Shown here one piece after another: positions 1 to 12,436 of a stretch of 64,000 nucleotides of DNA. The notes beneath the pieces were generated by a model. That model saw nothing but the letters and a program-made list of their open reading frames with translations. It did not search any database and was not told where the DNA came from. Position numbers and translations under genes: made by a program. The stretch spans positions 542,782 to 606,781 of the forward strand of contig JAIXMG010000022.1 of assembly GCA_025201345.1 (NCBI GenBank), in the 5' to 3' direction. The number at the start of each line of letters is the position of its first letter. The stretch's first letter is position 1. This DNA is from Thamnidium elegans. Lineage: Eukaryota > Mucoromycota > Mucoromycetes > Mucorales > Mucoraceae.

Positions 1-799
1 GTCATTGTTAATATATTCTGCAGCAACAGCAGCGGTAGCAGTATCGACATCTTCAGCAGTCGTGGTAGCCACAGTAGCCAGAGTAATATTCGCAGGCATA
101 TCCTTATGACGAGTGGGAGTGACGGTAGCAGATGAAGAAGTAGTTGAACGTACAGCTACACGATGAAGTCTTGTACCGGGAGTAGCAGTCCTAGAAGAAG
201 AATCTGAAGCTATATTGCTATCAAGACCTTGCTTTTTTAATAAAGAGAAGGAAGATAAGTTTGAAAACCTTGTGTTGTCTTCTTCATCCGATAGGAATTC
301 TTGAGCTGATTCGTATAATTTACTTGAATTGTTACTGCTTGCTGTAGAAGAAGAATGAACGTATTGAAGTGCACTTTTTTTAGGGACTACTGCAACAGGC
401 TTATGAATAACCATATCTTAGTAAAAAAAAAAAAAAAAAAAAAATTAAATTAGAACCCTTTTTATTTGTTTATTTGTAGCTTTATTTACCTTGTTCTTGG
501 TGAAGAGTTGGCAACAAAATAGGTGATATGATATCAGGCACCTGTTCCTCTTCTTCTACTTGCGTTTTGTCATGATCATATCGACCCAAGATGGCACGAG
601 TAGGAGTTAATAATCTTCTTGGTTTTGGCATAATAATACTGGGAGGAGTAGACTGTCGAGGCTTTTGATCGATTAAAGGAAGAGGTTTTTTAGGAGGGTT
701 CGGATGTGTTAATTCAACCGATCTTTGTTGTTGTTGTTGTTGTCGTGTCACATTGGTGGATAACTTGGTATCTGATTTTTTCTTTTTAAATAAAAACAT
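1..799 (-). CDS. Ser/Thr-rich low-complexity protein, 3' end outside window
   Basis: Two exons are visible, 799-490 and 416-1, joined by a 73-nt GT-AG intron. The reading frame stays open to the window edge, so the C-terminus is missing. The start is the ATG at 799. The first ~20 residues are Lys-rich (FLFKKKKSD), followed by a Gln run (residues ~20-25), Pro-rich and basic stretches and an acidic EEEE patch. The second exon is Ser/Thr/Ala-rich. I see no recognisable domain, signal peptide or membrane segment. The composition fits a disordered regulatory or scaffold protein, but no function can be assigned. The intron carries a long poly(T) tract on the coding strand, as many introns in this window do. 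Confidence 0.6.
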
Positions 800-2611
800 T
801 GCTTTTTTTTTTTCAAGAGGAAAAGAAAGAGAAGAAGAAAAAAAAAAGCAATAAAAAGGAATAATAAAAACATTATATCTATATTAGGAGTTTGTACGAC
901 AAAGAAATTCCTTCTTTGAATAACAGTAATAATAACAAACTTTTTTTCTTTCTTTTTGAGTTGTTGTAAGGGTAGGTGATGACGATATTAAAGGTGAAAG
1001 CTTACTGTGCAACGTTGTATATCCTGCACGGCCAGCGAAAGAAAGAGCACTTTGACTTTCTTCTTATTGTAATAAAGTATGTATGATTGGAGGAAGATAC
1101 TCTACCATAAATTTTTTTTTGTTTATTTCTAAATTAAGCTACTTGGTCCGAAATCGAGTAGTGAGTTTTATAAAGTTGATAATATATCCTTTGTACAGTA
1201 GATGAAACACACAAGAAAATATATACACAAAATAGGGATTGGGTTTAGATGATCTTGGTAAAAAAAAAAAAAAAAAAAAAAAAAAGTGGCCAGGTACCTG
1301 TTGAGAATGAAATATTCCAAACACTTGGAACAATTACATAGAATTACACCAAGTAAATATCTTGTAAGGAAAAAAATTGATCTTAAAACATAATAGTTAT
1401 CATGTATTTTGGCTCTCAAATAGAAGAAAGTACAAGATAGTTAATCTTACATGTATAAAAACAAAAAATCCATGCAACGTGTTTGATCTGATGGGCTTTG
1501 TTTTCCTTTTCGACATATTATAGCAATAACTAGTTTGACCGACATAATCTTTACTCAATCAGGTTTTGACCCTTAATCTATTCAGTACAATTGACTTTGT
1601 TTATTTTCTTTAAAAAATGACAAAAAAGAACCCTTTATCGCGAGTACATTATTGTGGTGTCATTACGTCCGAAACATATTAGGGAGCGCAGGACTTTTAT
1701 TCTTTACTGTATATCATGATTTAAATAGATCAGCACTCATTAAAATAAGTAAAAAAAAAATGTCGTAAGTAACTAGTAATTTCCGTCAAGGTCTCTTACT
1801 ACCTGATAACAACTTATTAATATTATACCAAGGATTATCATAACATATCATTAGAATAAATAAGTAAAAGATTATTTATTGATTAGAGACTAGTTCATAT
1901 TCCAACTACTTTGTTTATAAAGTAGTTGAGAAATGAAGGTCTAGGTAGTGCCATAAACTATTCTCACATCAAAAAAGAAAAGAACGGATACACGTCCAAA
2001 AAAGTTGATTCCTGTTGACGAATGCGGAAAGCCCCTGGAAGAGAGAATAGTTTATTTAGCATGTGAGTAATTGCCTTGTTCTGGAGTATAGTTTTATATA
2101 CAACTATTTACATATAAATTATCTTTTTTAAAAGTACAACTTGAAGTATATATACAATAATACTCTAAAAAGCTAGATAGTCGTAATGCTATAAATATTA
2201 TCGTTTTATTTAACCTTTTGGTGTCACAATCGTTAAGGTAACCCATATCTTTTTATGTAGTGTGACGCTTTTGAAAAATAATATTATACTTTTTTATGCA
2301 TAATCTACGTAAACTGACAAAAAAAAAAAAAAAAAAAAAAAAATAACAGCACAAAAAAAGGAACTACGTATACTCTAATAGTATTTATTATTATTTCAGT
2401 AAAGCGTTAACAAAAGTACTTGACTAAGACATATATCAATGAAAAGGCCTAGTTTATATGTGTATCATCCCATTGCAAGTGTCATCTCTGTCAGGCGCCA
2501 GTGAGATTAATTGACACGTGAAAATCAAACATGTATAATACACCAATTATGTGTCTTGATCCTCTTTTTTTTCTTTTTTCTTTCCTTTTTTTTTTCTTTA
2601 GTTGCAAACTA
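800..2611. other. Intergenic region without a supported gene
   Basis: This 1.8-kb AT-rich spacer lies between the divergent Ser/Thr-rich gene and the patatin lipase gene. It contains several long homopolymer runs (for example poly(A) near 1260-1285 and 2321-2342). The open frames crossing it are low-complexity and encode nothing recognisable. It presumably holds the promoters of both flanking genes. Confidence 0.6.
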
Positions 2612-5043
2612 ATGACGACAAAAGAACATTCAAAGAATAATGCTGTTAATTCTAACTCTACGAATTGCTTAAACGAGTCGTTTGACTTGACCTCCCTTTG
2701 GCCTACTGTAAGACAACATGAATTATGCAAATATATATATATATATATTGTTATTGACGCAACTTGAATATTAGAATATATATGATCGATTAATATCAAG
2801 TAACCCTAAAGTATATTATGAGAATCTACTCAAATTATCAACCAATTATGAAGAATGGGCTGAAGCTGCTGCTGTTTTAGATGATGTTGATGGTAAATAT
2901 ATAATACACAAACGTGTCTTCTTTTTTAGTAACAATCAAATAAATAAATATAGGACTGGACGAGTGGAAAAACGAAATAGAATCTCCTGATTACGATTGG
3001 GAGTTGATCAAGACTAGATTAGATCAATTAAGAGAGATCAGACGATCGAATAAAGGACAATCTGCAATGATATTTGCACTCAGAACAAGTCTTGCTAGAA
3101 ATATTGGTGATATGGGTAATCCCAAGGTAATACAAAAAAGTATATAATTTTACAGCAGAAAAAAAAAAAAAAAACTAATGTATCAGTGTTTCTGAAAAGC
3201 TTTACTCATATTCACGTGTGGGTACCAAAAAATTAACATCAGATTATATTGAAGAAGTTGTAAAGCAATTGAACTGGATATGCGATGAACCTTCAGATCC
3301 CGAAAATGACCCAGACTTGGATTTAAAAGCCAAGCATGATTTTTTTATGAATATCAGACAAAGTTTTGGTAGAACCGCATTATTGTTAAGCGGTGGTGGA
3401 ACTTTAGGGTTGAATCATATTGGTGTCATCAAATGCTTATATGAAAATCAATTGTTGCCACGTATTATTTCAGGAGCATCCAGTGGCAGCATTATGGCAT
3501 CATTGGTGTGCACGCGAACCATTGATGAGCTGCCCTCCATGTTTGATCCCTCCCTTGTTCGATTGGATGTCTTTGAACGTACTGGTGAACGAGATTCCCC
3601 TTTTACTCGCCTTCATCGTCTCATGATGAGTGGTCAATTGTTTGATGTAGATATTTTGAAAGAAGCAATGAGGGCAAATATAGGAGATATGACTTTCCAA
3701 GAAGCATTTAATAGAACACGATTTATATTAAATATTACAGTGAGCTCATCTACGTTGTATGATATGCCTAGATTATTAAATTATCTGACAGCACCGGATG
3801 TGGTTAGTTTATTATGCACATTTTTTATGTTTTATATATTTTTACTTACACGTTCTTGTATAGTTGATTTGGTCTGCTGTGTAAGTATATATATATACAT
3901 ATACATAATTAAACCCCAACTAATTGTTCATAATTTCAATAGAGCTGCCTCTTGTTCGGTTCCTGTCTTTTATGGTTCGACTCCTCTTTTTTCCAAAGAT
4001 AAAAACGGCAATGTAGCCCCTTGGAATCCTAGCGGTAAGGTGTTACATATATTAAAAGTGCTTACCCTTTTTATTTAAACATATTTATTAGATCAACTTT
4101 ATATTGATGGCTCTGTAGAAAAGTAAAAAAAAAAAAAAAAAAAGATACTGAAATAACTTTTTTTTTTTTATTTACTTATATTTTTGTGTATAGCGATTTA
4201 CCTATGAACAAACTATCTGAATTGTTTAATGTAAATCACTTTATTGTTTGTCAAGTCAATCCTCACGTCATCCCATTTCTACAAAAGGCAAATGCACCTT
4301 CGAATATTAGAAGGGTTGCTAATTTCTGCATGCATATGGCTAAAACTGAAGCACAACACCGGTGTACACAACTGACTGAGCTTGGTATTATGCCTTCATT
4401 CTTTTATAAAATTCAATCCATTATGTCGCAAAAATATTCTGGTGATATTACTATTGTACCTGATGTTGGTTATTCTGATTTCTTAAAGGTATTATCTAAT
4501 CCTACCAGTGAATATGCTATGAACTGTCTTAAACGTGGTGAACAAGCAACTTGGCCAAGTAAATTATTATCATTATTATTTTTGTATCTTTTTATACTTA
4601 TTATTCTTGTAGAAATGTCAATTATTAAAAACCATTTACAGATTGAATTATCTATTGATCAAATTCTGTATCGTCTTCGTTTACTTCGATTAAACGAATT
4701 ACAGAGTCAACAAAAGTTAATAACGAATCCTACAACTAGTAGCCGTCATCAAAATAATAGACCTAGATTGGAAGTAAGATCTTCGTCTCAATTAAATGTA
4801 TTACTTCGACCTATGATGTCTACTATTGATGAAAATGAGGAGAAACCTCGTAAACGTACCGAGACAACATTTGATTTAACTGTGAATACATCTCAAAGTA
4901 CACCTATGGTTGTTGCATTATCTGATAAAATTCAAATTATTCATGGTAGTAAAAAGAAGAACGAACAAACCCAACAACAAAAAGAGAAACGTAGAGAAAG
5001 AAGTTCAACCAAGAGAGGTTTATTAATGACTAAACCAGAATAA
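2612..5043 (+). CDS. Patatin-domain triacylglycerol lipase (Tgl4/Tgl5-like)
   Basis: Nine exons (2612-2707, 2775-2892, 2954-3126, 3200-3802, 3864-3880, 3943-4034, 4092-4122, 4194-4558, 4613-5043) give a 641-residue protein with every junction in phase. The patatin domain has the oxyanion-hole loop GGGTLG, the nucleophile elbow GASSG (Ser ~223) and the DGS motif (Asp ~372), forming the Ser-Asp dyad of this family. The segment before it, including a WKN-type region, matches the conserved N-terminal block of yeast Tgl3/4/5 and plant SDP1 lipases. Family members hydrolyse storage triacylglycerol at lipid droplets. The C-terminal ~150 residues are polar and probably disordered. Exon 5 is only 17 nt, yet it is needed to restore the conserved LIWSAV segment. 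The first exon and start at 2612 are less certain than the rest, because an in-frame upstream ATG exists at 2531. Confidence 0.88.
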
Positions 5044-5106
5044 TTTTATGCCCTTTTACAACTATTTTAAATAAATAAATAATACAGTTTTTTTTTATTA
5101 TTATTA

Positions 5107-6884
5107 TTATTCTTCAAATTCTTCTGATTCTTCTTGATATTCTGGTTCTTCCAGGCTTTCTAATTCTAGTTTTTGTTGTTCTGTTAATGATAATGATAAT
5201 GGTGATGATGATGATGGTAATGCAGTTGTTTTATCCTCTTCTTCTTCTTCTTCTTCTTTTTCTTCTTCTTTTTCTTGTTGATTGTCTATTGATGATACTT
5301 GTTCTACAGCTAATAATGCTGCTTCTTCAGCTAATTTATCTGCTTCTCTTTGTTCTTTAGAAATACCAGATAAATACTTCCATTTTGGAATATCCGTGCA
5401 CACTTTTTTCATATTGTTTGCAGCAGATGTGTACCACGTTCCTTCTGTTACATACTTTCTGGAATAACGAAGACAAACTTCAGTTCTAAAGTTTTCATAT
5501 AAGATTCTATTATGAGTACGCTATAAATAAAATATAAGGGTTAATAATCTCCTTATTTTATATATATATATATATATATACTCCTTATATATTCGTTGTT
5601 TACCTCTCTTGTACGATCATGATTAGCATATTTATGAGATTGATGAATCAAGAAATCATTTGGTAAAACCCAATAATCAACACCAGAGATAAAGATTTCA
5701 TATAAACAAGCTGCCTTGTTTGCACCATAACCAATAAAACGTTCATCACACCAAGGAGTATCTTCCTTTTTATAAATAATATAAGGTTCATAAGAGAATT
5801 CATATTCAGTTACAGGATAAATTTCATCTGTTGAATACCACTTTGAATAATTTGTTGCACCATGTCCACTGACCCAACTGTTATGGAATGAATTCAATTT
5901 CAAGTCATTTACTTGTTCAATAACACCAGATTTCTTTGTAGGAAATGTACGCCAATCTTTACCATCCTTTTGTTCCAAGTATTCAAAAGCAGGAACAACG
6001 ATAGCAGTTTTGCCTGATTTAAGCATCTTTGTTAACTTTGGGTTACCAAAAATAGTGGTTCTAAAATCAGTGCAAAGATGAAAATCTACATCCAACATCA
6101 TCAAATAATCTGTTCTGGTGAATAATTTAGCAGTATTTCTCCACATATTAAACTGTCTATCAAATTTATCAATAATCAAATGAACATCTACATATTTCTG
6201 CATATTTGGATTAGAGCTGTAGATTTTTGCCAATTCTTTTATTGTTGCGGTCTTTTCGTCATCATCCAAGACATGAATAGCAGCAGATATGGGTCCTAAC
6301 CAAAAAAAATATTATTAACGTCCCGCTTTTTATTATTATCTTTCTCTAAAAAAAGTTACCTTTGTAATTTGAAGCTAATCTACTCAGAACACGAAATCTA
6401 TTACGAGTAACTAAAGTAGCTAAAGTGATATCTTGATCCTTCATCTTATGAGAAGCTTTAAAATAATAAGGTGTAACATTATCTAATCCCATACTGCTTG
6501 AAAATATTTTAGATTTTATTAAATCTGTTGAAAGTTCATGTATATCAGCACTGCCTAAAAACATAATATAAGGATATGATTTGTTTATAAAGATCGTCGC
6601 TATAATAATTTATTTATACCTTTTGAGCCGGGCCATGTCACTTGGCTTGATTTTGACTTTTCAGCTTGGTTATAATTTTGTTTCATTTTATCTACATTAG
6701 GCAATGGTTCTTGGTAACGAGGGAGTGAATTCACACGTTGAGTAGTATCTTGTTGTCTAGGTGATGTTTGTACATGATGGATAGAAAAGTAATGACTTGT
6801 TGTATAGAACAACGAAATCATTATATACACAATTATAGCATATTTCGCTAGCCTTGATACTTTAAATTTTGATTCTAAACGCAT
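5107..6884 (-). CDS. LARGE-like glycosyltransferase family 49, type II membrane protein
   Basis: Four exons (6884-6620, 6554-6360, 6295-5604, 5520-5107) encode 521 residues. Residues ~14-33 form a single hydrophobic signal anchor just after a short basic N-terminus, so a Golgi/ER type II topology is expected. The luminal part has the features of the GT49 (glycosyl-transferase for dystroglycan, LARGE/B4GAT1-like) family. These include a conserved NRFRVLSRLASNYKG-type start, a metal-binding LDVDFHL DxD-like motif, and the later region with DERFIGYG, VLPNDFLIHQ and a Cys-rich YEI segment. The family transfers sugars such as GlcA or Xyl; the acceptor in this fungus is unknown. The last ~70 residues are acidic Glu/Ser low complexity. 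The gene converges on the patatin lipase with only 63 bp between stop codons. Confidence 0.82.
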
Positions 6885-7091
6885 ATTTCTTCTTTTTTTT
6901 TTTTTGTATGTGTATATAAAGAAAATAGAAAAAGAAAAAAAGAAGGATAATCAACTTTTTTAAAGAGGTTTAAATAGAAAAAAGGAGAAAAAAAAAAAAG
7001 GAGCGTATAATAATTAGGTTGTACAAGCCAATTAAACAAAATTATTAGAAGGGATAGCTGTACTACTACAAAGTAAACTAGTTTATTTTTT

Positions 7092-8567
7092 TTATTTAGC
7101 GTAATGACCATAAACTAAATCATAACCATCAAATTCATACAATATTCTGTTTGTACGTTTATAACCATTTAAAGCGCTCATGGAACGAACCATTTGACCA
7201 TGACTGTGATGTTCTTTATGATGAGAGGTAAAGTATGTTACAGTAAAAGAAGTTGGATCAAAAATATCCAAAACACGAGTAATTAATGCTTCAATTGGAC
7301 TCTGTTCTCCCATATTATTATGAGATTTTTCTACGGGTATATTACTTTCAAAAGAAGCGTAAGAGCATTCAGCTTCTGGTGTAACATGAAAAGTGAAATA
7401 GCGATCTTCCCATAATCCATTACTTGAATAACCACATGGTTCAAATAAGTATGAGTCGATATTGGCTAAAGGATAAAGTTGATCGATACCTGTTTCTTTA
7501 TCAACCCATTCGCCACCAACAGTTCCATTGACAGTGAGCTTGGAATCATAATAAAAGTTCTTCATTTTTTCTTGACTGAGACCTGTCATATGTATTTCGA
7601 CTGTTTGATCGGGATGAGAATAACCTGAATTACCAAATGGAGAAGGATCTTCAGAATCAGAAGTAACAGGTGTAGAAGCTCCGCTTTTTATTTCATGTTC
7701 TTGCATCACACCGCGCAAATGACGAGGAACAACTTTAGATGTAGTACGATGTAATACATCATCGGAAGGTTTAGTCAAGTAAAGATGCCATTGATCTTGA
7801 AGTTCTTTACCAATCTTATAAGAAGAGCCAGCATCTAATAGTATACGTCATTATTATCACACATAAAAACATAACAAAAAAAAAGAAGCCTTACCAAAGT
7901 ATCTATCTAAAAATGTTACTTCTTCTTCCCATGATCGATGTGGACCAATTTGACGTTCAGGAAATAAAAATGACTTTCTAGAATAAAATACCCTCCACAC
8001 CTTTTCAAATCCGCAATAACTCTTGGCAATTTCCAAAAGACGAGATACTGCTAAAAGTAATGTCGTGGTTCCACAAGTTTTTAAAATAATCTTGTGTGGG
8101 TACACAAACATGGATGATTCACTAAAAAATGAATAATGTCAATAAATTTTTTTCTTTCTTTTCCCGGGTTAAAAAAAAAAAAATTACAAAAAAAAAAAAA
8201 AAAAAAAAAAAAGACCTTACCTTAATAAATACGCATCAACATTCTCATTAGAAATAACGTTTAAAACAGTACATTTTACTAGGGCCAACATTTTATCCAA
8301 TGCAGGTTTAGGAATAACACGAAGACCAGCCCTTTCGTTGACAGGAGCATGACTTCTTCTTCTTCTACGGACAGTTGTATCTTCGTTACTATCTTCAGAG
8401 GACTCTTCCGAAGAAGAAAGGTTTTGATGATCTTTCATTCTTTCCGCTGATGGAGAAAACCAAATTTCCAAAAGTTTTTCGGGTCCTTCAAAAGCTCCTT
8501 CTTGAGCAGAATAATTTTCACCAGAGGCAGGAATTACATTGGTGGCGGTTGTTGTAGTATTGACCAT
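7092..8567 (-). CDS. SPE2: S-adenosylmethionine decarboxylase proenzyme
   Basis: Three exons (8567-8221, 8121-7895, 7834-7092) give 438 residues. The product makes decarboxylated AdoMet for spermidine synthesis. The diagnostic self-cleavage sequence [10 protein letters not shown] spans the first splice junction: the codon of the first Ser is split, and cleavage before the next Ser (~118) would generate the pyruvoyl cofactor. Downstream are the conserved TCGTTT block with the catalytic Cys, the [13 protein letters not shown] segment and the C-terminal beta-sheet region containing [10 protein letters not shown] and [12 protein letters not shown]. The length is usual for fungal enzymes. A Ser/Glu/Arg-rich insertion (~residues 45-75) interrupts the N-terminal part. 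Many eukaryotic homologues have a regulatory upstream ORF. I looked in the ~190 nt before the ATG and found no upstream ATG. Confidence 0.95.
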
Positions 8568-9471
8568 AATATTTTAGTGGTGAAAGGGAAAACAAAAAAA
8601 GTTAAAGAGTATGTATGTGTGGTTTATTACGGAGGTCGAAAAGGTCTCTGTACTTCAGAACAACCAACTAGTCCGAGTACAAAAAGGGTGATAAAGGGTG
8701 CTTTAAAGGCGGTTTCTAAAGAGATGTTGGGCTATATCCAAAAGTAGACGTTTAAATAAAAAACGGTCTGCTATATTCGTCTTTTTTTCTTGTTGAAAAA
8801 AAAAAAAACTTTTTGTTAAAGGGAAAAAAAGGAAAAAAGAACCCTAAAAAAAAAAAAAAAAAAACTCTTCTTAGCCTTATTGAGTATGTGATCGATGGCT
8901 TTTTCCCGAAAAGTTTTTTTTTTTTCCAGTATTTTTTTTTTTTTTTTTTTCAGTTTTCATTTTAAGTAGGAGCATAAAGGGAAAAAAACTAATAGCCATG
9001 ATTGGTTTACTGCATTCTTTCGTGACTTTTTTCTTTCCGTGGCAACCTGACTTTTTTTTTGACAGATAATCTTAATTTTATAACCAGGATTGTCGTCATA
9101 TCAACGAACAACATATCAACGAAATATACAGCTGATTAATATGTAGCAAAATGCAATTGAATAATTTATTTCTTTTTGTTTATGTACTATACATATTTTG
9201 CAGTTATTGCATCTTTCTTTGAAAGTATATATTAAAAAATAATAATAGCTTAGATCTTATTCTTTTTTTTTTCTCGTATATATATTTGCCCTCCCTCTAG
9301 GAATATATCAATAAAAAAGTATCTCTCTTTTTTGATTTTGCAGTGTATGTACTTTTTACTTTGTAGGACTGCTTTTCACATGTGGCTGACATGTAGATTC
9401 TAATGCATTTTTTTCTTTCTTTTTTTTTTCAAAAAAAAATATTCTCTTCTGTTAATAAACATATAGAAAAA
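8568..9471. other. Divergent intergenic region SPE2 / IPI3
   Basis: About 900 bp of AT-rich sequence lies between two divergently transcribed genes. It contains several poly(A)/poly(T) runs (for example 8839-8863 and 8930-8950). No coding or RNA gene is recognised. It should contain both promoters. Confidence 0.6.
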
Positions 9472-11079
9472 ATGGCAACTGAAGTAGCTTTATCTGCTTC
9501 CAATACGGATAACACTATATATGTTTGGGACATTCGTTCCGGCTCTAGTCTCTTTTCTTTTAAACAAAGTATGTCCCCCAAGGGAGGACTTACTATGGTT
9601 CCTAAACCGGGAGCTAGTTTCCAAATAGGTTCCATCGTTACTGCACAAACCGATCGCGCCAACCTCAATGTATATCAATGGCAAAGAGATCAAGTATTGC
9701 ATAAAATGAACACAGCCGAGAAAATGGTCAGTGTTGCTTCTTCCAACCAAGGCCAATACTTGGCTGCTGCTACTGCCGGTGGTAAAGTTTATCTTTGGCA
9801 TATTCCTACAGGTCATTTGATGCGTGTGTTTGAGGCTCATTATCGTCGCATTACTCGTCTCGCTTTCAGTAACGATGATTCCGTTTTGTTAACTGCAAGT
9901 GAAGATGCTGCTGTTAATGTTTGGTTACTTGCTCATTTAATAAACCCTGTCAGTGCAGAAGGTTATGAAGATATTACAGCTCGTCCTGCTCCGTTATATT
10001 CATGGTCTGATCATACATTACCTGTATCTGATATATATATTGGTCACGGTTCATTATCTGGTGCTCGTGTCTGTACTGCTAGTTTAGATCACACTGTCAA
10101 GGTAAAATTAGAAAACTAATGTATATTTTTTTTTATATATAGTGATTTTTATTAATATTTTTCTTTTCTAAAGCTTTGGGATCTTGCTACTGGTCAACTT
10201 TTAACAACATTTTTATTCCCCAAGGCAGTTTCCAGTGTTATTATGGATCCATCAGAGACTACAATTTTTGCAGCTTGTGAGGATAAGATTTATTCAGTTG
10301 ATTTATATAAAACTCGTCAAGATCAAACATACAAGATTGCAACAACCGAGAGTCTTGGTGGTATGAGTCGAGTTGAATCGGTTGGTATTAAATCATCTAC
10401 ACCTTCATCATTAGAGAACAAAACACCTTCGCTTGGATCTATCTTCACTGGGCATACAGGTGCAATCAACAGTTTAACATTATCATTTGACGGTACAATT
10501 CTTATATCCGGAGCAGAAGATGGTAATTGTATTGTTTGGGACGTGTTAAGTAGACAACCCCTTCGTAAATTTGAATCACATAAAGGCCCTGTCAGTTTTG
10601 TTTCATGTTTCCTTAGACCTATTGAATTACATCCTGATGCCGCTACTCAAATTATCACACCAATGCCTTGGAAGCAATTGAAGCGTGCTATGCCTACTTC
10701 TGAAGAAGAGCATCGTGACGCTAGTATGCAAGTTATTCAAAACAGTGAGATGGATTTATCTTGTCATCAACAATTAGTCGAGTCAGGTCCGGTTTACTCA
10801 AATATTGATTCTGAATTACAGTCCGTTCAAAAGGCTGCTGATGTCATTAGAGATATGAAGACTGATGATTCTAGCGCTTCTTTGCAAAACCAAGTAAACG
10901 CTCTTCAAGCTGAATTAATTCGTCTCAACGAACATCACGCCAAATCGAAATCTTTGCACAACGAAATGTATACAATTGTTGTTGATAAATTTATGGAAGA
11001 AAGACGTAACAAGAGAAAGTTGGAAGATGATGAGGATGAGGAAGAAGAAGAGGAAGAAGAGGAGGAAAACGAAGAATAA
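9472..11079 (+). CDS. IPI3: Pre-rRNA-processing WD-repeat protein Ipi3/WDR18
   Basis: Two exons (9472-10101, 10174-11079) encode 511 residues. The start lies in the context aaaaaATGGCA. Several WD repeats are visible, with ends such as IYVWDIRSG, KVYLWHIPTG, VNVWLLAH, VKLWDLATG and CIVWDVLSR. The order and sequence match Ipi3/WDR18, a subunit of the Rix1 (PELP1-TEX10-WDR18) complex that acts in ITS2 processing and maturation of the 60S pre-ribosome in the nucleus. The C-terminal ~100 residues contain a predicted coiled coil (NQVNALQAELIRLNEHHAKS region) and finish in a nearly uninterrupted Asp/Glu tail, typical of nucleolar proteins. The single intron falls inside a WD repeat. Confidence 0.9.
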
Positions 11080-11857
11080 TTAGTTATTATATGGCATAGT
11101 ATCATTAGCCATAATTGTATATTTTACCTTGTAATAAGAAATTTGCGTATTTTTGACGGTTAGAGTATTCTGGTGCGTAAATTATGGTAACGAAAAAGAA
11201 TAATTAGTGATAAGAACCAGAATAAATTATGTTAAAAAGATGTAAATTACTTGACTCGTAATATGTTCATGGACTTCTAAACTGAAGGTATATCTTTTAT
11301 CAGTGTTTGGCATTAATATTACTTCGGTTACAAATAAAACTTACCGAGACATAACTGTCAAAGCTGTACATTCTAGTGAAAAATATACTTTTTTTTTTTT
11401 AATAACTCTATCCCACCCCTTCTTCCGTTCTAATCATAAAACATACCCAATTATATTAGTGAAAGATTTAATTTTATCGAATTTACGCGTTTTTTTATTA
11501 TTATTATTCAAGTTTTTTTTTCTTGTTTAACTATTTTTCCTGTCTTCCTTTGATTACAAAATAGCATACTGAGACATCCTTTCTTTACATTTTTTTTTTA
11601 CCAGAAAAGAAAAACTTTAATGAAAAGGAAATGAAAGCATGTTACGACTCCTTTTAGTCAAGAGAAGACTTATAAAAGCAAAGGCATCCTAATATAACAC
11701 TAACTACAATAATTATGGTTTTATAGATAAAAACGAAGAGAACTCTGGCCAAGAACTCTAACCTACAAAGAAAAGTTAGGGAGCTAGATGCTAGACCGTA
11801 AAAAGGCCTGTGGTTTTAACACTGCCTATTAAAATCAAATAAAAAATTATAATTACA
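11080..11857. other. Intergenic sequence, no gene recognised
   Basis: AT-rich spacer after IPI3. Short frames occur (for example at 11303-11530) but are Phe/Leu-rich translations of poly(T) sequence with no family resemblance. The last part may be decayed upstream sequence of the helicase remnant that follows. Confidence 0.5.
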
Positions 11858-12109
11858 GTGTACCATATACGGAAACTAACCAGAAAACAGTTTCCTGTCA
11901 AACTTAGCTTTGCTATGACTATCAATAAATCACAAGGACAGTCATTAACAAACGCTGGTAACCCCGCATTCACCCATGGACAAATTTATGTTGCATTGTC
12001 AAGATCAACCAATTTAAAAGGAATACACATATTACTACAATCAAAATCCGATTCTCACTCTGAAGACAAAATAGAAAACATTGTATATCCTGAATTACTT
12101 TTAACATAA
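11858..12109 (+). pseudogene. Helitron/PIF1-like helicase, C-terminal remnant
   Basis: An 83-codon frame contains the block RKQFPVKLSFAMTINKSQGQ followed by HGQIYVALSRST. This is the helicase motif V/VI region at the C-terminus of PIF1-like helicases, including those of Helitron rolling-circle transposons. The sequence upstream does not continue the helicase in any frame I could follow. Between KSQGQSL and HGQ the fragment is a few residues shorter than usual, suggesting a small deletion. It ends in a normal stop. Helitron origin is favoured because such remnants are common in fungi, but a PIF1 gene fragment cannot be excluded. Confidence 0.7.
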
Positions 12110-12436
12110 ATAAACTTATATTTTTTTAGCATTATAAAAACTCATCACCGTATATCAATTTATCTTATTACAATATGGAAAGAACAAGTACTGATACATT
12201 TTAATTATCAGCTACCCATTTCTTTTATGGTGCTCATTAGTTTATTTTATAAACTGAATAACTTTTAAATGATTGTACATATATAATACGCTGAAGGTGT
12301 TATGACTATGACTATTATTTGTATAATTGCGTGAACAATATTACACACTTTTTCAAAAAAAAACATTTATTTAAAGAGGTGTCCGGTTCCATTTTAGCCC
12401 GGGTGTATATTTACATTTTGAGAAAGGACATATAAT
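12110..12436. other. Spacer between helicase remnant and KIN1-like gene
   Basis: About 330 bp of AT-rich sequence with nothing coding. It probably contains the 3' UTR of the minus-strand kinase gene. Confidence 0.5.

Noticed and set aside
1139..1419. Small minus-strand frames with Phe runs
   Set aside because: They translate a poly(A/T) tract and have no domain or gene-like context.
8568..8760. Regulatory upstream ORF for AdoMet decarboxylase
   Set aside because: No ATG was found on the minus strand in the ~190 nt before the start codon.
11303..11530. 75-codon plus-strand ORF after IPI3
   Set aside because: Leu/Phe-rich translation of T-rich DNA without recognisable motif or conserved start context.
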